Shown piece after piece: positions 1 through 8,088 of a stretch of 64,000 nt of DNA. The notes beneath the pieces were generated by a model. It was not told the origin of the DNA. It saw nothing but the letters and a program-made list of their open reading frames with translations, and made no database searches. How positions within the stretch are numbered: position 1 is the stretch's first letter; every line of letters starts with the position of its first letter. The stretch is from assembly GCF_018417535.1 (NCBI RefSeq), contig NZ_CP070977.1, positions 620,001-684,000 on the forward strand, read 5' to 3'. Origin of the DNA: Burkholderia pyrrocinia. GTDB taxonomy: Bacteria; Pseudomonadota; Gammaproteobacteria; Burkholderiales; Burkholderiaceae. The position numbers and the translations under genes were made by a program.

Positions 1-2
1 AG

Positions 3-788
3 ATCCGACTGATCAATCCGAATACGACGCAGCGGATGACCGAAACGATGGGCCGCTGCGTACGCGACGTCGCGGCCGCCGGCACGGAGATCGTCGCGGT
101 GAGCCCGCCGATGGGGCCGCCGTCGATCGAAGGGTATTACGACGAGGCGCTCGCGACGCCCGGGCTGCTCGCCGAGATCGTGCAGGGCGAGCGTGACGGC
201 TTCGACGCGTACGTGATCGCGTGCTTCGGCGATCCGGGCCTCTACGCGGCGCGCGAGCTCGCGCACGGGCCGGTGATCGGGATCGCCGAGGCCGCGATGC
301 ATGCGGCGAGCGTGCTCGCGCCGGGCTTTTCGGTCGTCACGACGCTCGCGCGCACCTGCGGGATGGCATGGCACCTGGCTGAACGCTACGGGATGAAGCG
401 GTTCTGCCGCAACGTGCGCGCGACCGACGTCGCGGTGCTCGAACTCGACCGGCCGGGCTCGGCCGCGCGCCGGATCATCGTCGACGAATGCCGGCGCGCG
501 CTCGACGAGGACGGCGCCGACGCGATCGTGCTCGGCTGCGCGGGAATGGCCGAGTTCGCGCACGAGATCGAGCAGCAGATCGGCGCGCCGGTGGTCGAGG
601 GCGTCACGGCGGCCGTCAAGTGGGCCGAGGCGCTCGTTTCGTTGCGCCTCGCGACCGCGAAGCGCGGCGATTACGCGCGGCCGCTGGCGAAGCGCTACGA
701 CGGCGCATTCGCCCGCTTCAGCCCGCCGGACGGGGATGCGGCGGAAGCGGCCCCGAATTTGCCGCAACCGCACATACACACCGTCTGA
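3..788 (+). CDS. Asp/Glu/hydantoin racemase family protein (5' end outside window)
   Basis: The reading frame is open from the first bases of the window, giving IRLINPNTT before the first internal ATG at 36. This is the typical N-terminus of the aspartate/glutamate/hydantoin racemase fold (LINPNTxxxMT), so the gene starts a few codons upstream and is partial here. The two catalytic cysteines of the family are visible as ACFGDPGL (about residue 66 from the ATG at 36) and LGCAGMA (about residue 168). Family members racemise hydantoins or allantoin without a cofactor. Its place immediately upstream of puuE, uraD, alc and allA makes an allantoin racemase role attractive, which would feed both allantoin enantiomers into the pathway; this is inferred from context. 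The gap to the next start is about 150 bp. Confidence 0.85.
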   Translation: MRLINPNTTQRMTETMGRCVRDVAAAGTEIVAVSPPMGPPSIEGYYDEALATPGLLAEIVQGERDGFDAYVIACFGDPGLYAARELAHGPVIGIAEAAMHAASVLAPGFSVVTTLARTCGMAWHLAERYGMKRFCRNVRATDVAVLELDRPGSAARRIIVDECRRALDEDGADAIVLGCAGMAEFAHEIEQQIGAPVVEGVTAAVKWAEALVSLRLATAKRGDYARPLAKRYDGAFARFSPPDGDAAEAAPNLPQPHIHTV

Positions 789-936
789 CACGCACTATCT
801 GCGTCGCTGTATGGGCGCGTATGGACGTTTTCGCTACACTGGGCCGTCATCGCATCGGCTCGCGCGGCCGCCCTGCGGCACCCGCGCGGTCGATGCGAAC
901 CCATTATTTCAGCGAACTTTCGCCGCACTTCGAACC

Positions 937-1890
937 ATGTCACTCGATCCCAACTATCCTCGCGACCTGATCGGCTACGGCCGCCATCCCGTTCAGGCGA
1001 ACTGGCCGGGGCGCGCCCGCGTCGCCGTGCAATTCGTGCTGAACTACGAGGAGGGCGGCGAGAACTGCGTGCTGCACGGCGATCCGGGCTCCGAGCAGTT
1101 CCTGTCCGAAATCGTCGGCGCGGCCGCGTATCCGGACCGCCACATGAGCATGGAGTCGATCTACGAATACGGGTCGCGGGCCGGCGTGTGGCGCATCCTG
1201 CGCGAATTCGAGAAGCGCGGGTTGCCGCTGACGGTGTTCGGCGTCGGCATGGCGATCGAGCGTCATCCGGAGCTCGCGCGCGCGTTCGTCGAGCTCGGCC
1301 ATGAGATCGCGTGCCACGGCTGGCGCTGGATCCACTACCAGAGCATGACGCCGGAACTCGAGGCCGAGCACATGCGCCTCGGGATGGAAGCGATCGAGCG
1401 CGTGACCGGCGAGCGCCCGCTCGGCTGGTATACCGGCCGCGACAGCCCCAATACGCACCGCCTGGTCGCGGAATACGGCGGCTTCCTGTACGACTCGGAC
1501 AACTACGGCGACGACCTGCCGTTCTGGATGGACGTCGGCGTGTCGGGCGGCGGCACGTCGCCGCAACTGATCGTGCCGTACACGCTCGACACGAACGACA
1601 TGCGTTTCGCGACGCCGCAGGGCTTCAACACCGGCGATCACTTCTTCGACTACCTGCGCGACGCGTTCGACGTGTTGTACGCGGAGGGCGACGAGGCGCC
1701 GAAGATGCTGTCGATCGGCATGCACTGCCGACTGCTCGGCCGGCCGGGCCGGTTCCGCGGGCTGCAGCGTTTCCTCGATCACATCGAGAAGCACGATCGC
1801 GTATGGGTGACGCGCCGTGTCGATATCGCGCGTCACTGGCGTGAACATCATCCGTATCAGCCCAATCATCGAAACGAAGGGAAAGCATGA
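937..1890 (+). CDS. puuE: Allantoinase PuuE (polysaccharide-deacetylase-type)
   Basis: A 317-residue protein beginning MSLDPNYPRDLIGYG, the conserved start of PuuE allantoinases. The frame is open upstream to 736, but that part resembles nothing and the family start is at 937. The polysaccharide deacetylase (NodB) fold is supported by LPLTVFGVGMAIER, GHEIACHGWRWIHY and RPLGWYTGRDSPNT. PuuE hydrolyses allantoin to allantoate and is unrelated to the metal-dependent amidohydrolase allantoinases. The stop overlaps the uraD start by four bases (ATGA at 1887-1890), so the two are probably translationally coupled. Length and motifs agree with the family, so confidence is high. Confidence 0.93.
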   Translation: MSLDPNYPRDLIGYGRHPVQANWPGRARVAVQFVLNYEEGGENCVLHGDPGSEQFLSEIVGAAAYPDRHMSMESIYEYGSRAGVWRILREFEKRGLPLTVFGVGMAIERHPELARAFVELGHEIACHGWRWIHYQSMTPELEAEHMRLGMEAIERVTGERPLGWYTGRDSPNTHRLVAEYGGFLYDSDNYGDDLPFWMDVGVSGGGTSPQLIVPYTLDTNDMRFATPQGFNTGDHFFDYLRDAFDVLYAEGDEAPKMLSIGMHCRLLGRPGRFRGLQRFLDHIEKHDRVWVTRRVDIARHWREHHPYQPNHRNEGKA

Positions 1891-2408
1891 AGGCGATGCG
1901 CTACACGTTGGATCAACTGAACACGATGGCGCCGAGCGCATTTGTCGCGGCGCTGTCGGGGATCTTCGAACATTCGCCGTGGGTGGCCGAGGTCGCCGCG
2001 GGCGAGCGGCCGTTCGCGAGCATCGATGCGCTGCACGAGACGATGTCGGGTGCGGTGGAAACGGGCGGCGAAGCGCGCCAGCTCGCACTGATCAACGCTC
2101 ACCCGGAGCTGGCCGGCAAGGCCGCCGTGCGCGGCGAGCTGACGGCCGAGTCGACGCGCGAGCAGAGCGGCGCGGGCCTCGGCGAGTGCACGCAGGAAGA
2201 GTTCGACAAGCTGCTGACGCTGAACCGCACGTATCGCGAGAAGTTCGGCTTCCCGTTCATCCTCGCCGTGCGCGGCTATGACCGGCACGGCATCATCGCG
2301 AACTTCGAGTCGCGCGTGAATCATTCGCGTACCGAGGAACTGCGCACGAGCCTCGACCAGATCTACCGGATCGCGCGCTTTCGCCTCGACGACCTGATCG
2401 ACGCCTGA
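1887..2408 (+). CDS. uraD: 2-oxo-4-hydroxy-4-carboxy-5-ureidoimidazoline (OHCU) decarboxylase
   Basis: A 173-residue UraD protein. OHCU decarboxylase converts the UraH product to S-allantoin, the third step from urate. The hallmark catalytic histidine lies in NAHPELAG (His72), and the C-terminal motif [12 protein letters not shown] is the conserved UraD helix and strand. It overlaps puuE by ATGA and is followed about 60 bp later by alc. ATG at 1887 is chosen because of the overlap; an in-frame ATG at 1896 is an alternative. UraD here sits with allantoin-using genes, whereas its functional partners uraH and puuD are 7 kb away in a second operon. Confidence 0.93.
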   Translation: MKAMRYTLDQLNTMAPSAFVAALSGIFEHSPWVAEVAAGERPFASIDALHETMSGAVETGGEARQLALINAHPELAGKAAVRGELTAESTREQSGAGLGECTQEEFDKLLTLNRTYREKFGFPFILAVRGYDRHGIIANFESRVNHSRTEELRTSLDQIYRIARFRLDDLIDA

Positions 2409-2470
2409 CATCGCAATACGGCCTGCTGCGTCGCAGCGGCCGGATCGCATCACTGAAACAAGGAAACATC

Positions 2471-3484
2471 ATGGCTGTTCCGCTTCTCGATCCCAACGCC
2501 CCCGATTTCACGCGGCGCTACGTGAATCTCGCCGACCCGCGTCTCGGTGCGCAGGCGCTCGAAGCCAGCGACGATTTCTTCGCGCCGAAGGACCGGATGC
2601 TGAACCCCGAGCCGGCCGTTTTCATTCCCGGCAAATACGACGACCACGGCAAGTGGATGGACGGCTGGGAGACGCGCCGCAAGCGCACGACGGGCTATGA
2701 CTGGTGCATCGTCAAGCTCGCGCGCCCGGGCGTGATCAAGGGCTTCGACATCGACACGAGCCACTTCACCGGCAACTTCCCGCCGGCCGCGTCGGTCGAG
2801 GCCGCCTTCGTGGCCGACGGCGCGCCGACGCATGCGGCCGAGTGGGTCGAGATCGTGCCGTCGACGACGCTGCAGGGCAACAGCCATCACTACGTCGAAG
2901 CGAGCGACGCACGCGCATTCACGCACCTGCGCGTGAACATCTACCCGGATGGCGGCATTGCACGCCTGCGCGTGTACGGCCAGCCGCAACTCGACTGGGC
3001 CGGCGCGAGCGCGACCGAGCAGTTCGATCTCGCGGCGATGGAAAACGGCGGTTATGTCGTGGCCGCGAACAACCAGCACTTCGGCGTCGCGTCGAACCTG
3101 CTGCTGCCGGGCCGCGGCGTGAACATGGGCGACGGCTGGGAAACCCGTCGCCGCCGCGAACCGGGCAACGACTGGGCGATCGTCGCGCTCGCGCAGCCGG
3201 GCGTGATCCGCAAGATCGAAGTCGATACCGCGTTCTTCAAGGGCAACTACCCGGACCGCTGCTCGATCCAGGCCGCCTACGTGTCGGGCGGCACCGACAG
3301 CTCGCTGATCACGCAGTCGATGTTCTGGCCGGTGCTGCTCGGCGAACAGAAGCTGCAGATGGACAAGCAGCATTACTTCGAACACGACATCGCGTCGCTC
3401 GGCCCCGTCACGCACGTGCGACTGAACATCATCCCGGACGGCGGCGTGTCGCGCCTGCGTCTGTGGGGGACGCTCGACAAATGA
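2471..3484 (+). CDS. alc: Allantoicase
   Basis: A 337-residue allantoicase (allantoate amidinohydrolase), which cleaves allantoate to ureidoglycolate and urea. The protein is an internal duplication typical of the family: [20 protein letters not shown] with [14 protein letters not shown] in the first half is repeated as [20 protein letters not shown] with [12 protein letters not shown] in the second. The start at 2471 is preceded by an AAGGAAA ribosome binding site. The stop overlaps the allA start by ATGA (3481-3484). Together with puuE and uraD this forms the ureide-degrading operon. Confidence 0.95.
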   Translation: MAVPLLDPNAPDFTRRYVNLADPRLGAQALEASDDFFAPKDRMLNPEPAVFIPGKYDDHGKWMDGWETRRKRTTGYDWCIVKLARPGVIKGFDIDTSHFTGNFPPAASVEAAFVADGAPTHAAEWVEIVPSTTLQGNSHHYVEASDARAFTHLRVNIYPDGGIARLRVYGQPQLDWAGASATEQFDLAAMENGGYVVAANNQHFGVASNLLLPGRGVNMGDGWETRRRREPGNDWAIVALAQPGVIRKIEVDTAFFKGNYPDRCSIQAAYVSGGTDSSLITQSMFWPVLLGEQKLQMDKQHYFEHDIASLGPVTHVRLNIIPDGGVSRLRLWGTLDK

Positions 3485-3993
3485 AGACGCTTGTTATCGA
3501 ACCGCTGACCAAGGAAGCGTTCGCGCCGTTCGGCGACGTGATCGAAACGGAAGGGGCGAAGCAGATTCCGATCAACCTCGGCACGACGATCCGCTTTCAT
3601 GATCTCGCGAAAGTCGACGTGACCGATGAAGACGGCCGCACGCTCGTCAACCTGTTCCGCGGCCAGCCGCGCACGCTGCCGTTCGAAGTGAAGATGCTCG
3701 AGCGGCACCCGCTCGGCAGCCAGGCATTCGTGCCGCTGAACGACCAGCCGTATCTCGTCGTCGTGGCGCCTGCCGGCGATCTCGACCCGGCGCAGATCCG
3801 CGCATTCGTGACGAGCGGCTGGCAGGGCGTCAACTATGCGAAGGGCGTGTGGCATCACCCGCTGATCGCGCTCGGCGGCGTCAGCGACTTCGTCGTCGTC
3901 GATCGCGGCGGTGACGGCCTGAACCTCAACGAGCAGGATCTGCAGGAATCGCTGTGGCTCACCGACGAGGCGCTGCACGCGCTGACGGCCTGA
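3481..3993 (+). CDS. allA: Ureidoglycolate lyase
   Basis: A 170-residue AllA-type protein beginning [20 protein letters not shown]. It releases glyoxylate and urea from ureidoglycolate and completes the pathway from allantoin. Conserved cupin-fold motifs are visible: [21 protein letters not shown] and [11 protein letters not shown], the last with the conserved histidine pair. The ATG overlaps the alc stop. The open frame extends upstream inside alc but only the segment from 3481 matches the family. A strong terminator hairpin follows at 4027-4054, making allA the last gene of the operon. Confidence 0.95.
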   Translation: MKTLVIEPLTKEAFAPFGDVIETEGAKQIPINLGTTIRFHDLAKVDVTDEDGRTLVNLFRGQPRTLPFEVKMLERHPLGSQAFVPLNDQPYLVVVAPAGDLDPAQIRAFVTSGWQGVNYAKGVWHHPLIALGGVSDFVVVDRGGDGLNLNEQDLQESLWLTDEALHALTA

Positions 3994-4026
3994 GTCGTCG
4001 CCGGCGTTTCTGCCGTCGCTTGTCGA

Positions 4027-4054
4027 AACCCGCGCAACTTGCGCGGGTTTTTTT
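4027..4054 (+). terminator. Rho-independent terminator after allA
   Basis: A perfect 9-bp stem AACCCGCGC / GCGCGGGTT around the loop AACTT is followed by a run of seven T. It lies 34 bp after the allA stop, between allA and the convergent LysR gene. Confidence 0.85.
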
Positions 4055-4078
4055 ATGTGTCGCGCGTTTTCGCGCGAT

Positions 4079-5044
4079 TCAGGTCGCCACGGCCTTGCGC
4101 GTGTCGCGCGAACCGTTGCCGCCGCGCCTCCGGTTCGCGACCGGCGCATGCTGCGCCATCAGGTCGGCGATCCAGTCGACGAAGACGCGCACCTTCGCGC
4201 TGACGTGCCGGTTCGGCGGGAACGCGACGTACATCGGCATCGGTTCGAGCTGCCACGCCTCGAACAGCGGCATCAGTTCGCCGCGCGCACGATACGCGGC
4301 AGCCATGTAGTCGGGCAGCCACAGAATGCCCAGCCCGGCGAGGCCGGCCTCGAGGTACGCATTGCCGTCGTCGACCGCGAGCACGTAGCGCCCGCGCACG
4401 TCGACGCGCTCGCCGTCGCATTCCATCGCAAACGGCAACGCCTTGCCGGTACGCGCCCACAGGAAACCGACGGTCCGGTGATGCGTGTCTTCCAGTTCGT
4501 CCGGATGCGACGGCGTGCCGGCGCGCGCGAGATAGGCCGGTGACGCGTACACGCCGAGCCGCAGGTCGCCGACGCGGCGAGCGGCCAGCGAGCGGTCGGC
4601 CGGTTCGCCGCCGCGCACCACGCAGTCGACGTTCTCGCCGATCACGTCCACCACGCGGTCGCTGACGCCCATGTCGAGCTGGAGGTCCGGATAGCGTGCG
4701 TGAAACGCCGGCAGCGCGGGGATCAGGATCAGGCGCGCGAACGGGCTCGGCACGTCCACGCGCAGTCGCCCCCTCGGCGACGCGGACGCCGCGGACAGGC
4801 TCGTTTCGGCATCGTCCATGTCGGCCAGCAGCCGCACCACGCGCTCGTAGTACGCGGCGCCGTCGGCCGTGACGACGACCTTGCGTGTCGTGCGGTTGAA
4901 CAGCTTCACGCGCAGCCGCGCTTCGAGCTGCTGCACCAGTTGCGTGACGGTGGTGCGGCTCATGTGCAGCGTTTCGGCTGCCTTCGTGAAGCTGCCGGCT
5001 TCCACTACGCGGGCGAACGCCTGCATTGCGTCGAATCGATCCAT
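4079..5044 (-). CDS. LysR-family transcriptional regulator
   Basis: A 321-residue LysR-type regulator. The N-terminal winged helix reads MDRFDAMQAFARVVEAGSF with the recognition region AAETLHMSRTTVTQLVQQLE; the remainder is a periplasmic-binding-protein-like effector domain (WARTGKALPF, LGILWLPDYM). It resembles the large DmlR/AaeR-like LysR group. It is divergent from the RidA-family gene at 5201, with a 156-bp shared intergenic region containing an imperfect inverted repeat, so it probably controls that gene and itself. Its effector cannot be read from sequence. Confidence 0.9.
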   Translation of the reverse strand: MDRFDAMQAFARVVEAGSFTKAAETLHMSRTTVTQLVQQLEARLRVKLFNRTTRKVVVTADGAAYYERVVRLLADMDDAETSLSAASASPRGRLRVDVPSPFARLILIPALPAFHARYPDLQLDMGVSDRVVDVIGENVDCVVRGGEPADRSLAARRVGDLRLGVYASPAYLARAGTPSHPDELEDTHHRTVGFLWARTGKALPFAMECDGERVDVRGRYVLAVDDGNAYLEAGLAGLGILWLPDYMAAAYRARGELMPLFEAWQLEPMPMYVAFPPNRHVSAKVRVFVDWIADLMAQHAPVANRRRGGNGSRDTRKAVAT

Positions 5045-5071
5045 CGGGTCAGGGCTCCGCGTCGGTCGGAC

Positions 5072-5098
5072 ATTGTTTGTTTGGGGCGCGCAAACAGT
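5072..5098. promoter_or_regulatory. Imperfect inverted repeat, candidate LysR operator
   Basis: ATTGTTTG at 5072-5079 pairs with CAAACAGT at 5091-5098 with one mismatch and an 11-nt centre. This spacing fits the T-N11-A style of LysR boxes. It lies 28 bp upstream of the leftward LysR start and about 100 bp upstream of the RidA gene. That it is the operator is inferred. Confidence 0.4.
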
Positions 5099-5200
5099 GT
5101 TGGACAGGGTTGCCGGTTTATCCGCCGGGCATCGGTCCTTAAAGTGCCTTCATCGTTGATGCAGGGGCGGCTTCGCCCCACTGACTGATGGAGGTGTTGG

Positions 5201-5605
5201 ATGGCAAAGCGTAACGTAGTTTTCCCGCCCGGTCGCCAGGCGCTGTATGAGCGCAACCGCTATTCGCCGGCGTTGCGCTCGAACGGTTTCCTGTTCGTAT
5301 CCGGGCAGGTCGGCAGCCGCGACGACGGTTCGCCCGAGCCGGAGCTGGGCGCGCAGGTCCGCCGCGCGTTCGACAACCTGAACGCGGTGCTGCGCGCGGC
5401 CGGCTGCACATTCGACGACGTCGTCGACGTGACGGTGTTCCTCGTCGACCCCGAAGCGACGTTCGAGCGGATCTGGGAGATCGTCCCCGAGTATTGGGGC
5501 GATGCGCCGCACCCGACGCTGACCGCCGTCGGCGTGACCTGGCTGTACGGCTTCCGGTTCGAGATCAAGGCGATCGCGCGGCTGCCGGAGCCCGTCGACG
5601 GGTGA
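5201..5605 (+). CDS. RidA/YjgF-family protein, divergent active site
   Basis: A 134-residue Rid-superfamily protein (SNGFLFVSGQVGS, AFDNLNAVLRAAGCTFDDVV, HPTLTAVGV). True RidA enzymes hydrolyse reactive enamine/imine intermediates with an essential arginine six residues before the ARLP block. In this protein that position aligns to a phenylalanine (GFRFEIKAIARLP), so it belongs to a subgroup without the canonical deaminase residue, or its arginine is displaced. It is preceded by a good AGGAGG-like ribosome site (gatggaggtg). It is divergent from a LysR gene and ends in its own hairpin. Confidence 0.88.
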   Translation: MAKRNVVFPPGRQALYERNRYSPALRSNGFLFVSGQVGSRDDGSPEPELGAQVRRAFDNLNAVLRAAGCTFDDVVDVTVFLVDPEATFERIWEIVPEYWGDAPHPTLTAVGVTWLYGFRFEIKAIARLPEPVDG

Positions 5606-5615
5606 GGTGACCGAC

Positions 5616-5646
5616 AGCGCACCGGCGTTTCGTGTCGGTGCGCTTT
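5616..5646 (+). terminator. Hairpin terminator after the RidA-family gene
   Basis: AGCGCACCG at 5616-5624 pairs perfectly with CGGTGCGCT at 5636-5644 around an 11-nt loop, followed by only a short T stretch. It overlaps the stop of the convergent aminotransferase gene and may serve both strands. Confidence 0.6.
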
Positions 5647-6460
5647 ACGGCGCGACGAACGGTTCCTGTTCATACGCGCGATGCAGCAACGCAGCGAACG
5701 ACGGCGAGTCGGGCAGTGTCGCCGTGCCGAACCGGCGCACGGCGATACCGGGCGTCCACGAATTCATCACGACGGCGCCGGCCATCGAAGGAAGATCGGC
5801 AGGCGTCAGTTCGCGATCGTGCTGCGCGACGCCGAGGCGCGCCAGTTGGCGGCGCACGATGCGCATCGTGACGCCGCCGAGCATGCCGGCCACCGGCCAT
5901 ACGACCGCGTCGTCGGCCCAGAACGCCAGATTCCAGATCGAGCCTTCGCTGATGCGCCCGTGGCGATCGGTGAACGCCGCATCGTCGAAACCCTGCGCGA
6001 CCGCGCGGCGCAGGAAGTGCGTCTTCGCGACTTCGCCGACGTGCTTGATTTCGGGCAGCACGCGCTCGTATTCGAAGAGCGCGAGATCGAGCGGGCCGGC
6101 CGGCCCCGACGACGGCGCGCCGGTACGGACCAGCACGTCGAGTGCTTCGTCGTCGCGCGCCGCGATGAATTCTCCTGTCGTCGCATGCACGGTCGCGCTC
6201 AGCGACAGCGCCGCCGGTGCGCGCTCGAGCGCGGCGCGCAGGAACGCGCGAATCCGCTCGTCGGGCAACGCCTGGCCGAACAGCGCGTTCGAGGCATCGC
6301 GCAACCGTGCGAGGTGCAGGTCGAGGCCGCGCACGCGGCCGTCGCGCACCTGCATCGCAGTGAAATGCGCATGGCCCGCGAACGCCAGCGCGGCGAGCGC
6401 GTCTTGCGTGGCGGCCACGCCGTTGAGCTGGGTGACGGACGGGAACGGGGCAGCGGTCAT
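5645..6460 (-). CDS. Class IV aminotransferase (branched-chain/D-amino-acid aminotransferase-like)
   Basis: A 271-residue fold-type IV PLP enzyme starting MTAAPFPSVTQLNGV; the open frame extends upstream to 6577 without family similarity. Visible motifs are LDLHLARLRDAS, the PLP-lysine segment IKHVGEVAKTHFLRR, RISEGSIWNLAFW (the E-G-S-N signature) and GGVTMRIVRRQL. This family includes 4-amino-4-deoxychorismate lyase, D-amino-acid and branched-chain aminotransferases, and the sequence alone does not select among them. It is transcribed divergently from a GcvA-like LysR gene with 134 bp between the starts, so it is the likely target of that regulator. Confidence 0.87.
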   Translation of the reverse strand: MTAAPFPSVTQLNGVAATQDALAALAFAGHAHFTAMQVRDGRVRGLDLHLARLRDASNALFGQALPDERIRAFLRAALERAPAALSLSATVHATTGEFIAARDDEALDVLVRTGAPSSGPAGPLDLALFEYERVLPEIKHVGEVAKTHFLRRAVAQGFDDAAFTDRHGRISEGSIWNLAFWADDAVVWPVAGMLGGVTMRIVRRQLARLGVAQHDRELTPADLPSMAGAVVMNSWTPGIAVRRFGTATLPDSPSFAALLHRAYEQEPFVAP

Positions 6461-6573
6461 CGGCGAATCTCCGGGTTCGGCCGCGGGCCCGGGGTGGTGC
6501 GCGGCATCTTCAAGAAAGGCTATTGTTTGCCGATTGATGGCGTGCTGAAAAACGAGTAGTTTTGGAACGGTCA

Positions 6574-6588
6574 TCAAATTATCTTTGA
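6574..6588. promoter_or_regulatory. TTATCTTTGA motif (copy 1 of 3)
   Basis: TCAAATTATCTTTGA lies seven bases upstream of the LysR start at 6595. Its core matches, with one or two changes, sites at 9306-9320 and 9864-9877, giving a consensus TATCAAAGATA on one strand. A shared transcription-factor site is inferred from recurrence only in intergenic regions of this cluster. Confidence 0.35.
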
Positions 6589-6594
6589 AGATCG

Positions 6595-7516
6595 ATGGAA
6601 CGCATGTGGCCCGGTACGCGCGCGCTGAGAACGTTCGATGCGGCGGCGCGGCACCTGAATTTCTCGCGGGCGGCCGACGAGGTCGGGCTGACGCCGGCGG
6701 CGGTCAGTCACCAGATCAAGGAAATCGAGGCGCAGCTCGGCATGGCGCTGTTCATCCGTACGAGCCGCAGCATCCGGCTGACGCCGGCGGGCGTCGTGCT
6801 GGCCGGTGCGGCCGCTGACGCGCTGGCGGGCCTGCAGCGCGCGACCGCACGGGCGCGGCGCGCCGCGCGGGAGCAGACGGAGCTGCGCGTGTCGGTCGGC
6901 GCGCGCTTTGCGACGCACTGGCTGCTGCCGCGCCTGCCGCGTTTCAGGGCCGCGCATCCGTCGTTCGAACTGACGTTCGACATCACCGACCGGTTGCGCG
7001 ATTTCGATGACGACGACGTGGATGTCGCGATCCGCTTCGGCACCGGGCATTACCGCGACGCGTGCGCGCAGCGCCTGTTCGGTACGTCGGTCGTCGCGGT
7101 CTGCAGCCCGGCGCTGCTGTCGGCCGGGCCGCTGCTGCGCAAGCCGCGCGATTTGCTGCGCCACACGCTTTGCCACGTAGACTGCGAAGTCGATGGCGTG
7201 ATCTGGCCGCGCTGGTCGGCATGGATGGCAGCGGCCGGCGTCGACGGTTTCGACGACAGCCGGTGTGTCGCGTTTCCGGATTCGAGCCACGTCGTACAGG
7301 CCGTGACGGACGGTGCGGCCGTTGGTCTCGCGGAGCCGCACATGATCGCGCGCGATCTCGCGGACGGGCGTCTCGTGCGGCTGTTCGACGTGAGCGTCGC
7401 GGTGTCGCCCGACGTCGCGTATACACTTCGTGTATCCGGAACGCACGCAGGACGATCCGCGCATCGTCGCGTTACGCGACTGGCTCGCGGACGAAGTGGC
7501 CATGGTGTGTGCGTAG
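6595..7516 (+). CDS. GcvA-like LysR regulator with apparent 3' frameshift
   Basis: The N-terminus (PGTRALRTFDAAARHLNFSR, AADEVGLTPAAVSHQIKEIE) and effector domain (VSVGARFATHWLLPRLPRF) are those of the GcvA subgroup of LysR regulators. Up to codon VAYT (about 7425) the frame is normal. In the same frame the sequence then becomes an arginine/serine-rich stretch and stays open into the next gene, to 7998. If one base near 7426 is skipped, the next frame reads FVYPERTQDDPRIVALRDWL and stops at 7516, which is a natural LysR C-terminus. So either this strain carries a +1 indel, leaving a regulator fused to the ACT-domain protein, or there is a sequence error. Only the last 30 or so residues are affected. 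It is divergent from the class IV aminotransferase. Confidence 0.8.
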
Positions 7517-7587
7517 CGCCATCATCGCGCGTGCTATCGTGCCCGCATCGCCACCGCACGACGTCCTGTTCCGGACGTGTTCCTCCG

Positions 7588-7998
7588 ATGAGCCAACCTG
7601 AAAACGATCTCGCAATCCTGCTGCGCACGATGCAACCCGAACTGCATCCCGGCGCATTCGCGTTCGTATCGCTGTCGACCGATGCAAACGTATCGTTATC
7701 CGAAACGATTGCGACGTTCCGCGAAGCGGAAGGATTGACGGTCGTGGTCGGCGAGGAGGCAGCCGCGCGTCACGGCTGGCCCGTGCTGTTCCGCGCCGCG
7801 TGGATCACGCTGACCGTGCATTCCGACCTTGCGGCCGTTGGCCTCACGGCGGCGTTCGCGCGGGCGCTTGGCGCGGCCGGCATCAGTTGCAACGTGATGG
7901 CCGCTGCGTATCATGACCACATCTTCGTGCCGTTCGATGACGGCCCGCGCGCGCTCGATGCACTCGTCGCGCTGCAGCGCGACGCGATGCACGGCTAG
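7588..7998 (+). CDS. ACT-domain protein (small amino-acid-binding type)
   Basis: A 136-residue protein with an independent start at 7588 (MSQPENDLAILLRTMQPEL). It has the two-part organisation of DUF2241-plus-ACT proteins: GAFAFVSL and TLVVG-type strands (LTVVVGEEAAARHGW), then an ACT-like half with ITLTVHSDLAAVGLTAAF and ISCNVMAAAYHDHIFVPF. Such proteins are predicted to bind amino acids; the role is unknown. Because of the frameshift in the upstream LysR gene, this coding frame is continuous with that gene (open from 6595 to 7998). A normal bicistronic arrangement with a 71-bp gap would be expected if the frameshift were corrected. Confidence 0.82.
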   Translation: MSQPENDLAILLRTMQPELHPGAFAFVSLSTDANVSLSETIATFREAEGLTVVVGEEAAARHGWPVLFRAAWITLTVHSDLAAVGLTAAFARALGAAGISCNVMAAAYHDHIFVPFDDGPRALDALVALQRDAMHG

Positions 7999-8021
7999 CG
8001 CACGGCGCATTCGGAACAGGC

Positions 8022-8048
8022 AAAAAAACGGGCCCGTCACCGGGCCCG
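8022..8048 (-). terminator. Rho-independent terminator of puuD
   Basis: A palindromic arm CGGGCCCG at 8029-8036 pairs with a second copy at 8041-8048 around TCAC. On the minus strand the stem is followed by seven T. It lies 41 bp past the puuD stop, between convergent genes. Confidence 0.8.
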
Positions 8049-8088
8049 CGAACGGAGAGGATTGCGCCGGCAACCGGCGCACGGCGGC

